A stretch of DNA of 64,000 bases from the NCBI GenBank assembly GCA_050700115.1, contig JBOHGG010000003.1:124001-188000 (forward strand), read 5' to 3'. Below, one piece after another: positions 8,102 to 16,938 of this stretch (the first letter of the stretch is position 1; the number at the start of each line of letters is the position of its first letter). The position numbers and the translations under genes are program-made. The notes below the pieces were generated by a model that saw only the letters and a program-made list of their open reading frames with translations, was not told the origin of the DNA and searched no databases. The stretch is from GCA-003244245 sp050700115. Its GTDB lineage: Bacteria; Actinomycetota; Actinomycetes; Mycobacteriales; Pseudonocardiaceae.

Positions 8102-11100
8102 CAACGGCTCACCTCGTGCAGCGGGTTCGGGACGTTCACGTACAGCGGCCGCTCTGCGCGGCCGGTGAAGCGGCTGATCAGGTTGGCCTTTGCTGGCAGC
8201 ACCGGCGACTCCAGCAAGTCGCTGGTGTACCAGTCCGTCCCGGCCTCCCGCACCACGTCGGCCACCACCCGCCACAACAGGAACTCGTCGACGTGCGTGT
8301 GCCTGGCAAGGACGTGCACCAGGTGGCCGAGATGGTTGGTGACAACGTAGTACTTCCAGCGCGACCACGCCTCGGCGTCGTCGTAGAGCACCGGGCTGTC
8401 GGCGCGGAGCACTGGGCTGCCGGCGCCGCACGTGCGCGCAGTCGCCCACCGCTGCCGGCTCACGCTCGTACCCTCCATATCGCGGACGAAGAACCGGGCC
8501 GGCCAACCGTCCTCCACGTGCAGCAACGAGTTCTGCACGTGGGCCTCGAAGCTGACGCCGTCCGCGACGAACACCGCAAGCAGCGGCAGCAGGGAGATCT
8601 CCAAGTAGCGGCGCAGCCACTCAGCGACGTGATCAGCAGCGGGGCAGGCATGGGGACGGCCGGCAGCCTGGCGCACGTACGGGATCAGCGCGGGTTGTTC
8701 CCCATCGGCGCCCCCTTCCAGCAAGCCCGCCACCACCTGAGGGGCCTGCCGGCGCGTGGCGAACGGGTTCTCGCGGTAGAGCACGGTGACATCGGCGGCC
8801 AGCGCTGCGTCGTCGATGGTGCGGTAGCCGGTCTCCAGCAGCACCTCGAAGCCGTCATGGGCCCACCCGTTGCGCAGCGTCTCGACCAACCGCCCCGCGT
8901 CGAGGGCCCGCCGGGCGTGCTCGGAGGGATTGTTGCGGACGAAGTTGGTGATCCGGACGTACAGCGGCAGCTTCCACGAGGTGGCGAAGGCGGGGTCGCA
9001 CACCGTGCGCACCGACGAGGTCGGGTACACCGGGCGGCCGAGCGGGCCCAGGGACACCAGACCCCCGCCGGCCAGGAGGGTGGCGACGGCGTCGCGCCGC
9101 AGCAGGTGGTCAGCCTGCCACGGGTGGGCTGGGATCAGCGCCATGCTCCCCCGGCCCGGCCCGAGCAGCCGCTGGGCTTGCTGGACAACCTCAGGGGGGA
9201 CCCACGGGACAGCACACCACCGGTCCTCGACGAGGAGCTCGGGCGCGACCGCGAAGTAGTGCAGCGCAAAGGATGCGCCCAGCTCGGGCGCGTATGCCAT
9301 CAGGTCCCCCGCGCTGAACCCCTCGACACTCTTGGGAGTCGGATGGAAAGGGTGACCGAAGCACAACGACTGCTCGACGCGCCGGGTCAGCGCCGGAAGA
9401 TCCGAGACTGCCGGTTCTGGTGAACGGCCGCGTTCCAGGTAGCGGGTCGTGTGGACCACGCTGTTGTCGATCTGGGCGGCCAGCTCCGTCTGGCGCCGCT
9501 GCCGCTGCTGCGGATCGTCGGCTACCGGTGCGGCGACGACCGCCAGTTCGGTGAGCAGCACCGCGACCAACTCGCTGTGCCCGACGGGAACCGCCTCGCC
9601 GCCGTCGGGCTGAAGTCGGAACTCGTCGTGGTAGACGTGGTGGCCAAACACCGACCAGTGTTCGACCCCGGCCAGCAGTACAGCGCCTGTGTGGGGCAAC
9701 GGCACCCGTAACAGCGGGCCGTCGACGACGACAACCACGCCGGTTTCCCGCAGGTAGGCGTTGAGCAGTCGCTGGCTGGCAGCCCGCTGCGCGATCACTC
9801 GCGACCGGGTCCGCCGCGCTGCGGGGACCGGCGCCAGTGGGTTGGGAACCCGGCCGCCGCCAGCCGGCATGCTCACGCCGGCGGACCGTCCCTGGCGCAG
9901 CAGCGGCCCGAGTACGAGGCGGCTCGGCCACGTCTGCGCGTCCAGAAGTTCGCGTTCGACCACGTCTGCGACCCGGCTGGGCAACGCGATACGGGCCAGC
10001 GTGTCGCCGACCGCGCCCCGTAGCTGCGCCCACAGCACATGCTCGTCGATGCCGTAGTGCCGGCACAACGCATCCGCAATGCCGTACAGGTTGACCTGGA
10101 ACCCCAGCGTCTGCAGGTAGCCGAGCAGTGCCTCGGCCGACGGCAGGCGCAGTGACTGCGGTGCGCCCGGCGTGATCCGGTACCCCGGATCGGCCACGCC
10201 CTCAGCGGCCATCCAGCCCGGGTACAGCCGCAGGGTGTCGTGGTCGCGCAACACGAACCGGTCCACCGCGCCGTCCTGCAGCACCACCACCACGTTCTGA
10301 CCGTGCAGTTCAGGCAGCACACCGTAGCGCAGGAACCCCAGTCCCAGCTCGCAGAAGGCCTCGGCCAACCGGCGGAAGAACTCGACCACGTCTGCGGCGT
10401 CGAAGCTCCCTGGGCCGATTGCCGGGCCCAGCACGTCCCACTCGTGTGCGGCCAGCGCGGCCATCGGCAGCACCAGCCGCGCGGGGTCGTCGAACAGGCC
10501 AGCCGGGTAGCCGCGCAGCTGGGCCGAGAGCTGCCCGGGACGGTCGTCGAACTCGTCGGCGCCCGACGGGTGGCACCAGCCGCACCAGGTCCGCTCGTCG
10601 CAGACCTGCACGCGCCGGCGAAGAACCGCGCATCGGTCGATCAGCTGTTGCATGGTGCGCTGCGCGCGTTGTCCGTTGTCCAGGTAGCGGGGTGGCAGCA
10701 GCCGAGCGGCGCCGAGGGTGGCCACCCCGAGCGGGAGCTTGACGTGCACGTCGGTCTCGGGTGCGGTGGTGAGGGTACGCAACGAGGCGGTGGGATGGAA
10801 CCCGCCCAGCCCGCGGGCCAGCGGCACCACTTCGGTCCCGGCGAGCTCGGCGGCGTACGCGGCGGGCAGCACGTGCTCGAACTGCCACGGGTGCACCGGC
10901 AGCGGCTGCACGTCGTCGAGGTGCAGGCCGGCGTGGTGGATCGCGTCGGCCAGGCGCTGCTGATCTGCCTCGTTCAGCAGCAGCTCGTGCAGCCGGTCCG
11001 AGCCGGTTGCGCAACCGTGTCGCAACCGGTCCCGGCGCACCGCCACCCAGTCCAGACCAAGGGGTTGCTGGCGCATCGGCCCGTACCGGGCCAGCTCTTG

Positions 11101-11595
11101 CGCCGTCCATCCGGTGGCGGCGCGGGCAGTCGGGTGGAAGGGACGGTTGCGGGTGGTGGCGAGCCGTTCTCCGGTGATCAGCCCGCCGGGGCGGGGCCAC
11201 GCGCCGGTCAGCCGGGCCCGCCCGGCGAGGGTTACTGCGGTGTGCTGCACCGCCGTGCGCAGGTCAGCGCCGACCTGGGGGGCATGGGGCAGGTCGGCGC
11301 CAGCGCCTGGGCGACCAGCTGCCAGCAGCGCCAGCAGCTCGTCGGGCGCCAGCCGGCGTGGCGCAGCTTCCCACCTCCTACCGTGCCAGACCGGGGTGCG
11401 GGAGAGCCGGTAGGCCTGCAGAGCCCCGGCAGGGCAGGCCCGAAAGCAGATCCATCCATCGGGCAGGTCGATACGGCACCACTGCTCCCCGGGTTGCACG
11501 GTCTCGCCGCGGAGTCCCGCCGGTAGGCCCAGCTGCACCCGTTCGGCGAACGACCAGAGATTCTCCTGGATCAGCGTGTCGACCAGATCCCGCAT
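8101..11595 (-). CDS. Fused tandem IucA/IucC NIS synthetases (two modules in one chain)
   Basis: The 1164 residues are twice the normal length of this family. The C-terminal module has canonical motifs: HPFHPTPKSVEGF, IPAHPWQ, SSVRTVCDP, KLPLYVRITN, EAHVQN. The N-terminal module also has PVHPWQ, HPTASLRT, KLPLG and HGQN, but its ATP motif reads RPFHPTARAATGW, with Arg in place of the usual Lys. A linker rich in Arg and Pro joins them at about residues 580-610. The start is the ATG 22 nt after the SbnA-like stop; GTG one codon upstream is an alternative. Three NIS modules match the number used for staphyloferrin B. Whether the first module is active is uncertain. Confidence 0.88.
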   Translation of the reverse strand: MRDLVDTLIQENLWSFAERVQLGLPAGLRGETVQPGEQWCRIDLPDGWICFRACPAGALQAYRLSRTPVWHGRRWEAAPRRLAPDELLALLAAGRPGAGADLPHAPQVGADLRTAVQHTAVTLAGRARLTGAWPRPGGLITGERLATTRNRPFHPTARAATGWTAQELARYGPMRQQPLGLDWVAVRRDRLRHGCATGSDRLHELLLNEADQQRLADAIHHAGLHLDDVQPLPVHPWQFEHVLPAAYAAELAGTEVVPLARGLGGFHPTASLRTLTTAPETDVHVKLPLGVATLGAARLLPPRYLDNGQRAQRTMQQLIDRCAVLRRRVQVCDERTWCGWCHPSGADEFDDRPGQLSAQLRGYPAGLFDDPARLVLPMAALAAHEWDVLGPAIGPGSFDAADVVEFFRRLAEAFCELGLGFLRYGVLPELHGQNVVVVLQDGAVDRFVLRDHDTLRLYPGWMAAEGVADPGYRITPGAPQSLRLPSAEALLGYLQTLGFQVNLYGIADALCRHYGIDEHVLWAQLRGAVGDTLARIALPSRVADVVERELLDAQTWPSRLVLGPLLRQGRSAGVSMPAGGGRVPNPLAPVPAARRTRSRVIAQRAASQRLLNAYLRETGVVVVVDGPLLRVPLPHTGAVLLAGVEHWSVFGHHVYHDEFRLQPDGGEAVPVGHSELVAVLLTELAVVAAPVADDPQQRQRRQTELAAQIDNSVVHTTRYLERGRSPEPAVSDLPALTRRVEQSLCFGHPFHPTPKSVEGFSAGDLMAYAPELGASFALHYFAVAPELLVEDRWCAVPWVPPEVVQQAQRLLGPGRGSMALIPAHPWQADHLLRRDAVATLLAGGGLVSLGPLGRPVYPTSSVRTVCDPAFATSWKLPLYVRITNFVRNNPSEHARRALDAGRLVETLRNGWAHDGFEVLLETGYRTIDDAALAADVTVLYRENPFATRRQAPQVVAGLLEGGADGEQPALIPYVRQAAGRPHACPAADHVAEWLRRYLEISLLPLLAVFVADGVSFEAHVQNSLLHVEDGWPARFFVRDMEGTSVSRQRWATARTCGAGSPVLRADSPVLYDDAEAWSRWKYYVVTNHLGHLVHVLARHTHVDEFLLWRVVADVVREAGTDWYTSDLLESPVLPAKANLISRFTGRAERPLYVNVPNPLHEVSR

Positions 11596-11617
11596 CACGA
11601 GATCGGATGGGCACCGG

Positions 11618-12613
11618 TCACCGGGTCGCGTCAAGCTCACGGCGTCGCAGCCCGGCCAGCCACTCGTCGTTGTACATGAGGTCGAGATAGCGGTCCCCGC
11701 GATCCGGAAAGATCGTGACGATGCGGCAGGGCCGCGGCAAATCGGGCAGGGTCCTGAAGATCGCGGCCACGACGAACCCGGATGAGCCTCCCGCGAAGAT
11801 ACCCTCGGTTTCCAGCAGAGCACGGCAGGCATGCGCCGCGTCGAGATCGTCCACCACAACGACGTCGTCGATCTCCTCCGGCTGGAGCAGTTCCGGGACG
11901 CGGCTGGCACCGATGCCGGGGATCTCGCGGTGTCCCGACGGGCCACCGAAGATGACCGAACCGGCGGCGTCGACCGCGACGACCCGCAGCTCCGGGAAGC
12001 GCTCACGCAGACGTCGGGCGCAGCCGAGGATGCTGCCGGTGGTGCTGGCCGCGGCGAACAAATAGTCCGGGGGGCGCACCAGCTGCTCGGATATCTCCGC
12101 TCCGGTCCCGTGGTAGTAAGACTGCCAATTGCGATTGTTGGCGTACTGGTTGACCCACAAGGCGGCGGGCGTTTCATGAAGCAGTTCCTGCACGCGACGG
12201 ATTCGGGTCTGCAGGTACCCGCCCCCGTCGTCGGGCTCATCGACGATGTCGACATCAACACCAAGTTGCCGCAGGATCGCGATGTTCGCGGGCGTCGTCT
12301 TGGGATCGACCACGCAGGTGAACGTCAACCCGTGTACCCGGGCGGCGATGGCGAGCGCGATCCCGAAGTTCCCGGAGCTGCTCTCCACGAGGTGGACTCC
12401 CCGGTGAATCGATCCGTCCGCAATGCCTCGTTCGATAATGTAGCGGGCCGGACGGTCCTTCATGCTGCCGCCTGGATTCATGAACTCAAGTTTGGCGAGT
12501 ACCTCGACGCCGGACTGCGGAAACAATCGGCTCAACCTCACCAGCGGCGTATTGCCTATGCACTCCAGCACGGAGCCTGGCAGGCACTCGATAGCGGTAT
12601 TGACGACGGTCAT
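11618..12613 (-). CDS. SbnA-like PLP-dependent synthase (cysteine synthase family)
   Basis: A 331-residue fold-type II PLP enzyme. CIGNTPLVRL, PGGSMKDRPA (PLP lysine) and SSSGNFG are the cysteine-synthase-family motifs. The GGSMKDRPA form and the operon partners fit SbnA, which condenses O-phosphoserine with glutamate to give the precursor of L-2,3-diaminopropionate. No SbnB-like dehydrogenase is in the window, so the second step must be encoded elsewhere or replaced. The ATG has AAGGGG 8 nt upstream. First gene of the siderophore operon, behind an iron box. Confidence 0.88.
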   Translation of the reverse strand: MTVVNTAIECLPGSVLECIGNTPLVRLSRLFPQSGVEVLAKLEFMNPGGSMKDRPARYIIERGIADGSIHRGVHLVESSSGNFGIALAIAARVHGLTFTCVVDPKTTPANIAILRQLGVDVDIVDEPDDGGGYLQTRIRRVQELLHETPAALWVNQYANNRNWQSYYHGTGAEISEQLVRPPDYLFAAASTTGSILGCARRLRERFPELRVVAVDAAGSVIFGGPSGHREIPGIGASRVPELLQPEEIDDVVVVDDLDAAHACRALLETEGIFAGGSSGFVVAAIFRTLPDLPRPCRIVTIFPDRGDRYLDLMYNDEWLAGLRRRELDATR

Positions 12614-12664
12614 GCAGCGACCCCTTGCTGTTGCAGCCTGCGTGACTAGCTATATGTCAAGATA

Positions 12665-12683
12665 TTTAGTGAGCCTAACCTAA
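12665..12683. promoter_or_regulatory. Putative IdeR/DtxR/DmdR iron box upstream of the siderophore operon
   Basis: The 19 bases match 15 of 19 positions of the iron-box consensus TTAGGTTAGGCTAACCTAA; the right half, CTAACCTAA, is perfect. The site lies about 52 nt before the ATG of the SbnA-like gene, where a repressor would block its promoter. Iron-dependent repression of the operon is inferred. The divergent gene on the other side starts 113 nt away. Confidence 0.75.
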
Positions 12684-12795
12684 TCTCAACTCAAGATCAA
12701 TACCTCCTGGTTCGCGGCGCCCTACTCGCCGTGGATAATTCGACTCGCGCCGGAGGGGTACGCTGCAATAAGTACGTGGCAGAGAGGGTGGCGCG

Positions 12796-13269
12796 ATGAT
12801 GACGACACGGGTGGCAGGCGAGGACTTCGAGCTGGACGCGGCAGGCGTCGAGCGCGCCGTCGCTGGTGTCGACCCCGAGCCCATCCGCGAGCACTACGTG
12901 GTGATCGGCCGGCGCCGGTACCCGCCGAAGCAGGTGCTGGCGGCAGTGACGGGGCTCGACCGCGGCGACTTCACCACCCACCAGGCCCGGTCGATCCTGC
13001 GGCGGCTCGGGTTCGGCGTGCACCGCCGGGGATACGTACCGTCGCCTCGTGACGGTGACATGAGCACATGGCCGCACCAGGGGGCCGAGGCTGCCGCCTT
13101 GGCGCCGCACATCGGGCGCTGGATCGCCCAGGACGGCCTCGAAGTGCTTTATGACGCGGACTCGCCATACGACGTGGTGCACTGGCTGCGCAAGAATGGT
13201 CTGCGTGCGCGGGTCTGGAGGGTACCGGCGACGCCCGAAGAGGCCGGCTCGATGCTGTCCCACCCGTGA
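12796..13269 (+). CDS. Conserved hypothetical protein, two-part
   Basis: 157 residues. The N-terminal 75 residues carry a pattern recurrent in actinobacterial hypothetical proteins (YPPKQVLAAVTGL...FTTHQARSILRRLGF). The C-terminal half (IGRWIAQDGLEVLYDADSPYD...) is a small mixed alpha/beta unit. No catalytic motif is recognised. Its stop overlaps the start of the retropepsin-like gene (GTGA), so the two are probably made together. The start codon is the first of two ATGs after an AGAGAGGGTGG Shine-Dalgarno. Confidence 0.75.
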   Translation: MMTTRVAGEDFELDAAGVERAVAGVDPEPIREHYVVIGRRRYPPKQVLAAVTGLDRGDFTTHQARSILRRLGFGVHRRGYVPSPRDGDMSTWPHQGAEAAALAPHIGRWIAQDGLEVLYDADSPYDVVHWLRKNGLRARVWRVPATPEEAGSMLSHP

Positions 13270-13664
13270 TCTTTCCCTTCGTCGAGCTGCCGCACCTCTC
13301 GGGAGGCTGGCCGCGGCCGGTGCTCGACGTCACTGTGGGAAGCATGGGTGAGGTACTGATGCCGTGTCTCGTCGACAGCGGCGCCATGAACACGCTGCTG
13401 CCCAGCTGGGTTGCCGATCTGGCCGGGATCGACTGCGCGGACGCACCAGCGAAGACCCTCGCCGTCGCCGGTTCGGGCACCAAGGCGCGGATGGTGCCGA
13501 CGATGCTGACCATCGGCGATCACAGCTGGGAGGGCGAGGTGGGCTTCTGCGACCCGTGGCCGCACAGCTGGGGTCTGCTCGGCCAGCTCTCCTTCTTCCG
13601 CTACTTCGTCGTGACCGTCCGGGCGGCCGACTTCGAACTCGAGATCAACCCGGTCCAGCGTTGA
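13266..13664 (+). CDS. Retropepsin-like aspartyl protease family protein
   Basis: 132 residues. LVDSGAMNTLLP (about residues 34-46) matches the D-S/T-G active-site motif of retroviral-type pepsins, and MLTIGDHSWEGEVGF with LLGQLSFF fits the later beta-strands and the hydrophobic-Gly motif of the fold. Such proteins act as dimers. There is no signal peptide, so a cytoplasmic site is likely. GTG start overlaps the previous gene by 4 nt. Substrate is unknown; the upstream partner is a candidate substrate or regulator by coupling only. Confidence 0.7.
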   Translation: MIFPFVELPHLSGGWPRPVLDVTVGSMGEVLMPCLVDSGAMNTLLPSWVADLAGIDCADAPAKTLAVAGSGTKARMVPTMLTIGDHSWEGEVGFCDPWPHSWGLLGQLSFFRYFVVTVRAADFELEINPVQR

Positions 13665-13694
13665 CGCGGCAACGGCTGCACACCAGCCAGGAAC

Positions 13695-15077
13695 TCAGTG
13701 CTGCTCGTCGCGGATGATGCGGCGGAGTTTGGGTAGCCGGTCGGCAACCGCGCGTTCCGCGCCGTGCCCGCTGGGCTGGTAGTAATCGCGCCCGACCAGC
13801 CCGTCGGGCGGGTACTGCTGAGCCAGCACACCGTCGGGCACGTCGTGCGGGTAGCGGTAGCCCTGCGCGTGACCCAGCCGCGCCGAGCCCGTGTAGTGCC
13901 CATCCCGCAGGTGAGCCGGGACCGGTCCAGTGGCCCCGGCCCGGACGTCGGCCAGGGCCGCGTCGATCGCGGTGATCACCGCGTTGGATTTCGGTGCAGT
14001 GGCCAGGTGCACGGTGGCCTGGGCCAGCGCGAGCCTGCCCTCGGGCATCCCGATGAACTGCACGGCGTGGGCAGCGGCCACCGCGGTCTGCAACGCCGTC
14101 GGGTCGGCCATCCCGACGTCCTCGCTGGCGTGCACCACCAGCCGCCGGGCGATGAACCGGGGGTCCTCACCGGCCTCGACCATCCGCGCCAGGTAATGCA
14201 GCGCCGCGTCCACGTCGGACCCGCGGATCGACTTGATGAACGCGCTGATCACGTCGTAGTGCTGATCCCCGGCCCGGTCGTAGCGGACCGCGGCCCGGTC
14301 CACGACCGACTCGACGGAGGCCAGATCCACCGCGGTGCCACCCGCCGAGGTCACCGCCTCGGCGGCGGTCTCCAGTGCGGTCAGCGCCCGTCGAGCATCT
14401 CCGGCGGCCAGGCGCACCAGATGATCCTCGGCTACGGGTTCCAGTGTGATCGACCCGCCCAGCCCGCGCGGGTCGGCCAGGGCACGCCGGATCAGCATCC
14501 GCACGTCGTCATCGGACAACGGGTGCAGCTGCAGCACCAGTGAGCGGGACAGCAGCGGCGACACCACGGAGAAGAACGGGTTCTCCGTGGTCGCAGCGAC
14601 CAGCAGCACGATCCGATCTTCGACCGCGCCGAGCAGCGCATCCTGCTGGGTGCGGGAGAAGCGATGCACCTCGTCGATGAACAAGACGGTGGCGTCCCCG
14701 CCCTCGCGGCCCAGCCGGCGCCGCGCAGCGTCGATCACCGCGCGGACTTCCTTGACCCCGGCTGACAATGCCGACATCGCTTCGAAGCGCCGCCCGGTGG
14801 CTTGTGAGACCAGCCGGGCCAGCGTGGTCTTCCCGGTCCCCGGTGGGCCGTAAAGGATCACCGATGCCCCGGCACCCCCCTCGATCAGCCTGCGCAGCGG
14901 GCTGCCCAGCGCCAGTAGATGGTCCTGCCCGACGACCTCGTCCAGGCCGGCCGGCCGCATCCGTACCGCAAGCGGCGCCGAGGCGGACAGCCGCTGTTCG
15001 GCGCGGTCCTGCGCCTGCGCAGCGAACAGCCCGTCGGCGAACAACTGCTCGTCAAACGGGGCGTCGTTACCAGACAC
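13695..15077 (-). CDS. rarA: Replication-associated recombination protein A (RarA/MgsA)
   Basis: AAA+ ATPase acting at stalled replication forks. About 460 residues: LYGPPGTGKTTLARL is Walker A, VLFIDEVHRF Walker B, AATTENPFFSV sensor 1. The C-terminal MgsA tetramerisation part contains ALHYLARMVEAGEDPRFIARR and ASEDVGMADP. The GTG start (protein begins VSGNDAPF) was preferred over an in-frame start 81 nt upstream because family N-termini begin near here. It overlaps the end of the SGNH hydrolase gene by 11 nt, so both are probably one transcript. Confidence 0.92.
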   Translation of the reverse strand: MSGNDAPFDEQLFADGLFAAQAQDRAEQRLSASAPLAVRMRPAGLDEVVGQDHLLALGSPLRRLIEGGAGASVILYGPPGTGKTTLARLVSQATGRRFEAMSALSAGVKEVRAVIDAARRRLGREGGDATVLFIDEVHRFSRTQQDALLGAVEDRIVLLVAATTENPFFSVVSPLLSRSLVLQLHPLSDDDVRMLIRRALADPRGLGGSITLEPVAEDHLVRLAAGDARRALTALETAAEAVTSAGGTAVDLASVESVVDRAAVRYDRAGDQHYDVISAFIKSIRGSDVDAALHYLARMVEAGEDPRFIARRLVVHASEDVGMADPTALQTAVAAAHAVQFIGMPEGRLALAQATVHLATAPKSNAVITAIDAALADVRAGATGPVPAHLRDGHYTGSARLGHAQGYRYPHDVPDGVLAQQYPPDGLVGRDYYQPSGHGAERAVADRLPKLRRIIRDEQH

Positions 15078-15903
15078 ACCGTGACGGTACCGCCGCGGGC
15101 CGACCCAGTAGGTCCCGCAACACCAGTGCGGCGGCGTGCGGCACCAGGTCCCGGCCACGCCGACCCAACCACGGCACCCCGTAGCAGACCAGCCAGGCGA
15201 CGTGGTGGGCGGCAGTCAGCTGCCGGCCACCCGAGCAGGTCAGCTCGACCGGATGGGGCACCGCGATGCCGGCACCGGCGAGCAGGTCGGCGAAACCGGA
15301 AGCGAGCATCCGGTGCCCGCGTTCGGAAGGGTGCAGACGGTCCACACTCCAGGCGGCGGGGTCGTAGGCGCCGGGCATCAGGTGCAGATCCAGGCACAGC
15401 GCACCGCGCCTGGTCACCACCTGCTCGATGGCCTCGTTGAGCTGCCCCACCCGCAGGTGCAGCGCGCGACGCAGCGGGCCGGGCAGCCGGAACACCCGTC
15501 CGTGCTCGTGGAAGCGGATGGTCGCCACCACGGCACCGCTGGCCCGCAGTGCGGTGACCGTGACGTCGAGGTCGTCGCGCAGCGCGACGGGATCGAAGTC
15601 CGAGCGCAACGTGTCGTTCATCCCGGCCAGGATCACCGCGACGTCGGGACGCGCCGCCAGGGCGCCGGGTAGCTGCCGATGCCGCAGGCCGCCTATCCGC
15701 GCCCCGGTGAAGGACAGGTTCGTGTAGCGGACCTCGCCCGCGGCACCGAGTGCCGCCGCGAGCAGCGCACCGAAACCGCGCCAGCCACCAGCGGGCAGCG
15801 GATCCCCCAAGCCGACCGCGGTGGAGTCACCGAGGACGGCCAGGCTCGCGGCGCGACGGGCACTCGGAACGTCGGGGACGACGGGGAGCGTTTTCACGGT
15901 CAC
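15067..15903 (-). CDS. SGNH/GDSL-family hydrolase
   Basis: 278 residues. The SGNH blocks are clear: LGDSTAVGLG (Ser, residues 23-27), NLSFTGARI (block II), VILAGMNDTLR (block III) and DRLHPSERGH (catalytic Asp/His). Such enzymes are esterases or acyl hydrolases. No signal peptide is evident, so it is probably cytoplasmic. The last 60 residues form an extension containing Trp and Cys (HHVAWLVCYGVPWLG) that is outside the usual core. GTG start with no strong Shine-Dalgarno. It overlaps rarA by 11 nt. Confidence 0.85.
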   Translation of the reverse strand: MTVKTLPVVPDVPSARRAASLAVLGDSTAVGLGDPLPAGGWRGFGALLAAALGAAGEVRYTNLSFTGARIGGLRHRQLPGALAARPDVAVILAGMNDTLRSDFDPVALRDDLDVTVTALRASGAVVATIRFHEHGRVFRLPGPLRRALHLRVGQLNEAIEQVVTRRGALCLDLHLMPGAYDPAAWSVDRLHPSERGHRMLASGFADLLAGAGIAVPHPVELTCSGGRQLTAAHHVAWLVCYGVPWLGRRGRDLVPHAAALVLRDLLGRPAAVPSRCVW

Positions 15904-15999
15904 CCAGCGATGATCACTCGGTTGTGCTCACCGGCGGTGAGGAACGGGTGACGTGTCGAGGACGGCTTCGCGAACGATCCGTGCCGCGTCAGGAAGAGG

Positions 16000-16935
16000 T
16001 CAGCCTGGGGACAGCGGACGGCCGAGGTTGCGGCTATCCCGACGCGTGCGCAGCACCAGCACGAGCACCCCCGCGAACACGATGCCGACCAGGTTCACCA
16101 GCAGCTGCAGCGAGGACAGCCCAGCCGTCCCCCACTGCCCAGCAGTGGCCGCTACCACCGCGAACCCCGCCGCGGGCACCGTGGTGACCGAGATGAACAC
16201 CCCGACCAGCGCGGCCGACTTCGAGGAGGTCAGGGAGAGCATCCCAGCGGCCCCGGCAAGCAGGGCGACGATGAAGGAGAATGCCCCCACGTCGTAGATG
16301 AAATCGACCTGATCGGTTTCCCGAAGGACCGCCGTGATCAGCCCGGTCCATTCGCCGAGCAACGCGCCCGCTGCGGCGATGAGCATGGCCAGCGGGAAGC
16401 CCACGCCCAACGCCAGTGCCGCCCGGCGGACCAGATCCCCACGACGCAGCACCAGCCCGACCGCGATCGCCGCCAGTGGCGCGAACTCCGGGCCGACGAT
16501 CATGGCGCCCACCACCGTGACCGGGGAGTTGGTGACCACCCCGACCACCGCGATGAGGCAAGCCAAGGTGAGGAAGGCCAGGAAGGTGACGGTCAGCCGG
16601 GAGTCTCCGCCGGTCCGCTCGATGAGCTCGTCCCACACCACCGCGTCGGCGGGATCCCCCGGCGCGGTCCGCTCAGCGGCGTCGGCCGCGTCGGAGAGCA
16701 CGGTGTCCAGCGGCTCGAGGGTGATCCCGCCGGTGTGGTCGATACCGAGTGCACACAGGGCGGCCAGCACCTCGTCGGCGATCTCGCGGGCCACATCAGC
16801 CTGCACCAGGTCACCGGGCGGATCGACCCCGACGCCCCGCAGAACGCAGAGGTGGACAACGCCGGGGTCGTTGCGCAGCCTGCCGAGCACTGCTTCGGTG
16901 GCCTCCGCCGGGCAGGTGACCCGCAGGTGCAGCAC
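16000..16935 (-). CDS. DUF389 family membrane protein
   Basis: 311 residues. A soluble N-terminal domain (1-110, LHLRVTCPAEATEAVLGRL) is followed by about six membrane segments, including the family signature SPVTVVGAMIVGPEFAPLAAIAVGLV. The function of DUF389 proteins is not established. The GTG start is 3 nt after the aspS stop, so it is probably read through from aspS. The last residues (RTRRDSRNLGRPLSPG) form a basic cytoplasmic tail. Confidence 0.88.
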   Translation of the reverse strand: MLHLRVTCPAEATEAVLGRLRNDPGVVHLCVLRGVGVDPPGDLVQADVAREIADEVLAALCALGIDHTGGITLEPLDTVLSDAADAAERTAPGDPADAVVWDELIERTGGDSRLTVTFLAFLTLACLIAVVGVVTNSPVTVVGAMIVGPEFAPLAAIAVGLVLRRGDLVRRAALALGVGFPLAMLIAAAGALLGEWTGLITAVLRETDQVDFIYDVGAFSFIVALLAGAAGMLSLTSSKSAALVGVFISVTTVPAAGFAVVAATAGQWGTAGLSSLQLLVNLVGIVFAGVLVLVLRTRRDSRNLGRPLSPG

Positions 16936-16938
16936 CCG

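Noticed and set aside
11596..12264. In-frame extension giving the fused NIS synthetase a 1387-residue form
   Set aside because: The extra 223 residues are a different frame of the SbnA-like gene, Ser/Arg/Pro-rich and without family similarity; an ATG 22 nt after the SbnA-like stop fits the operon.
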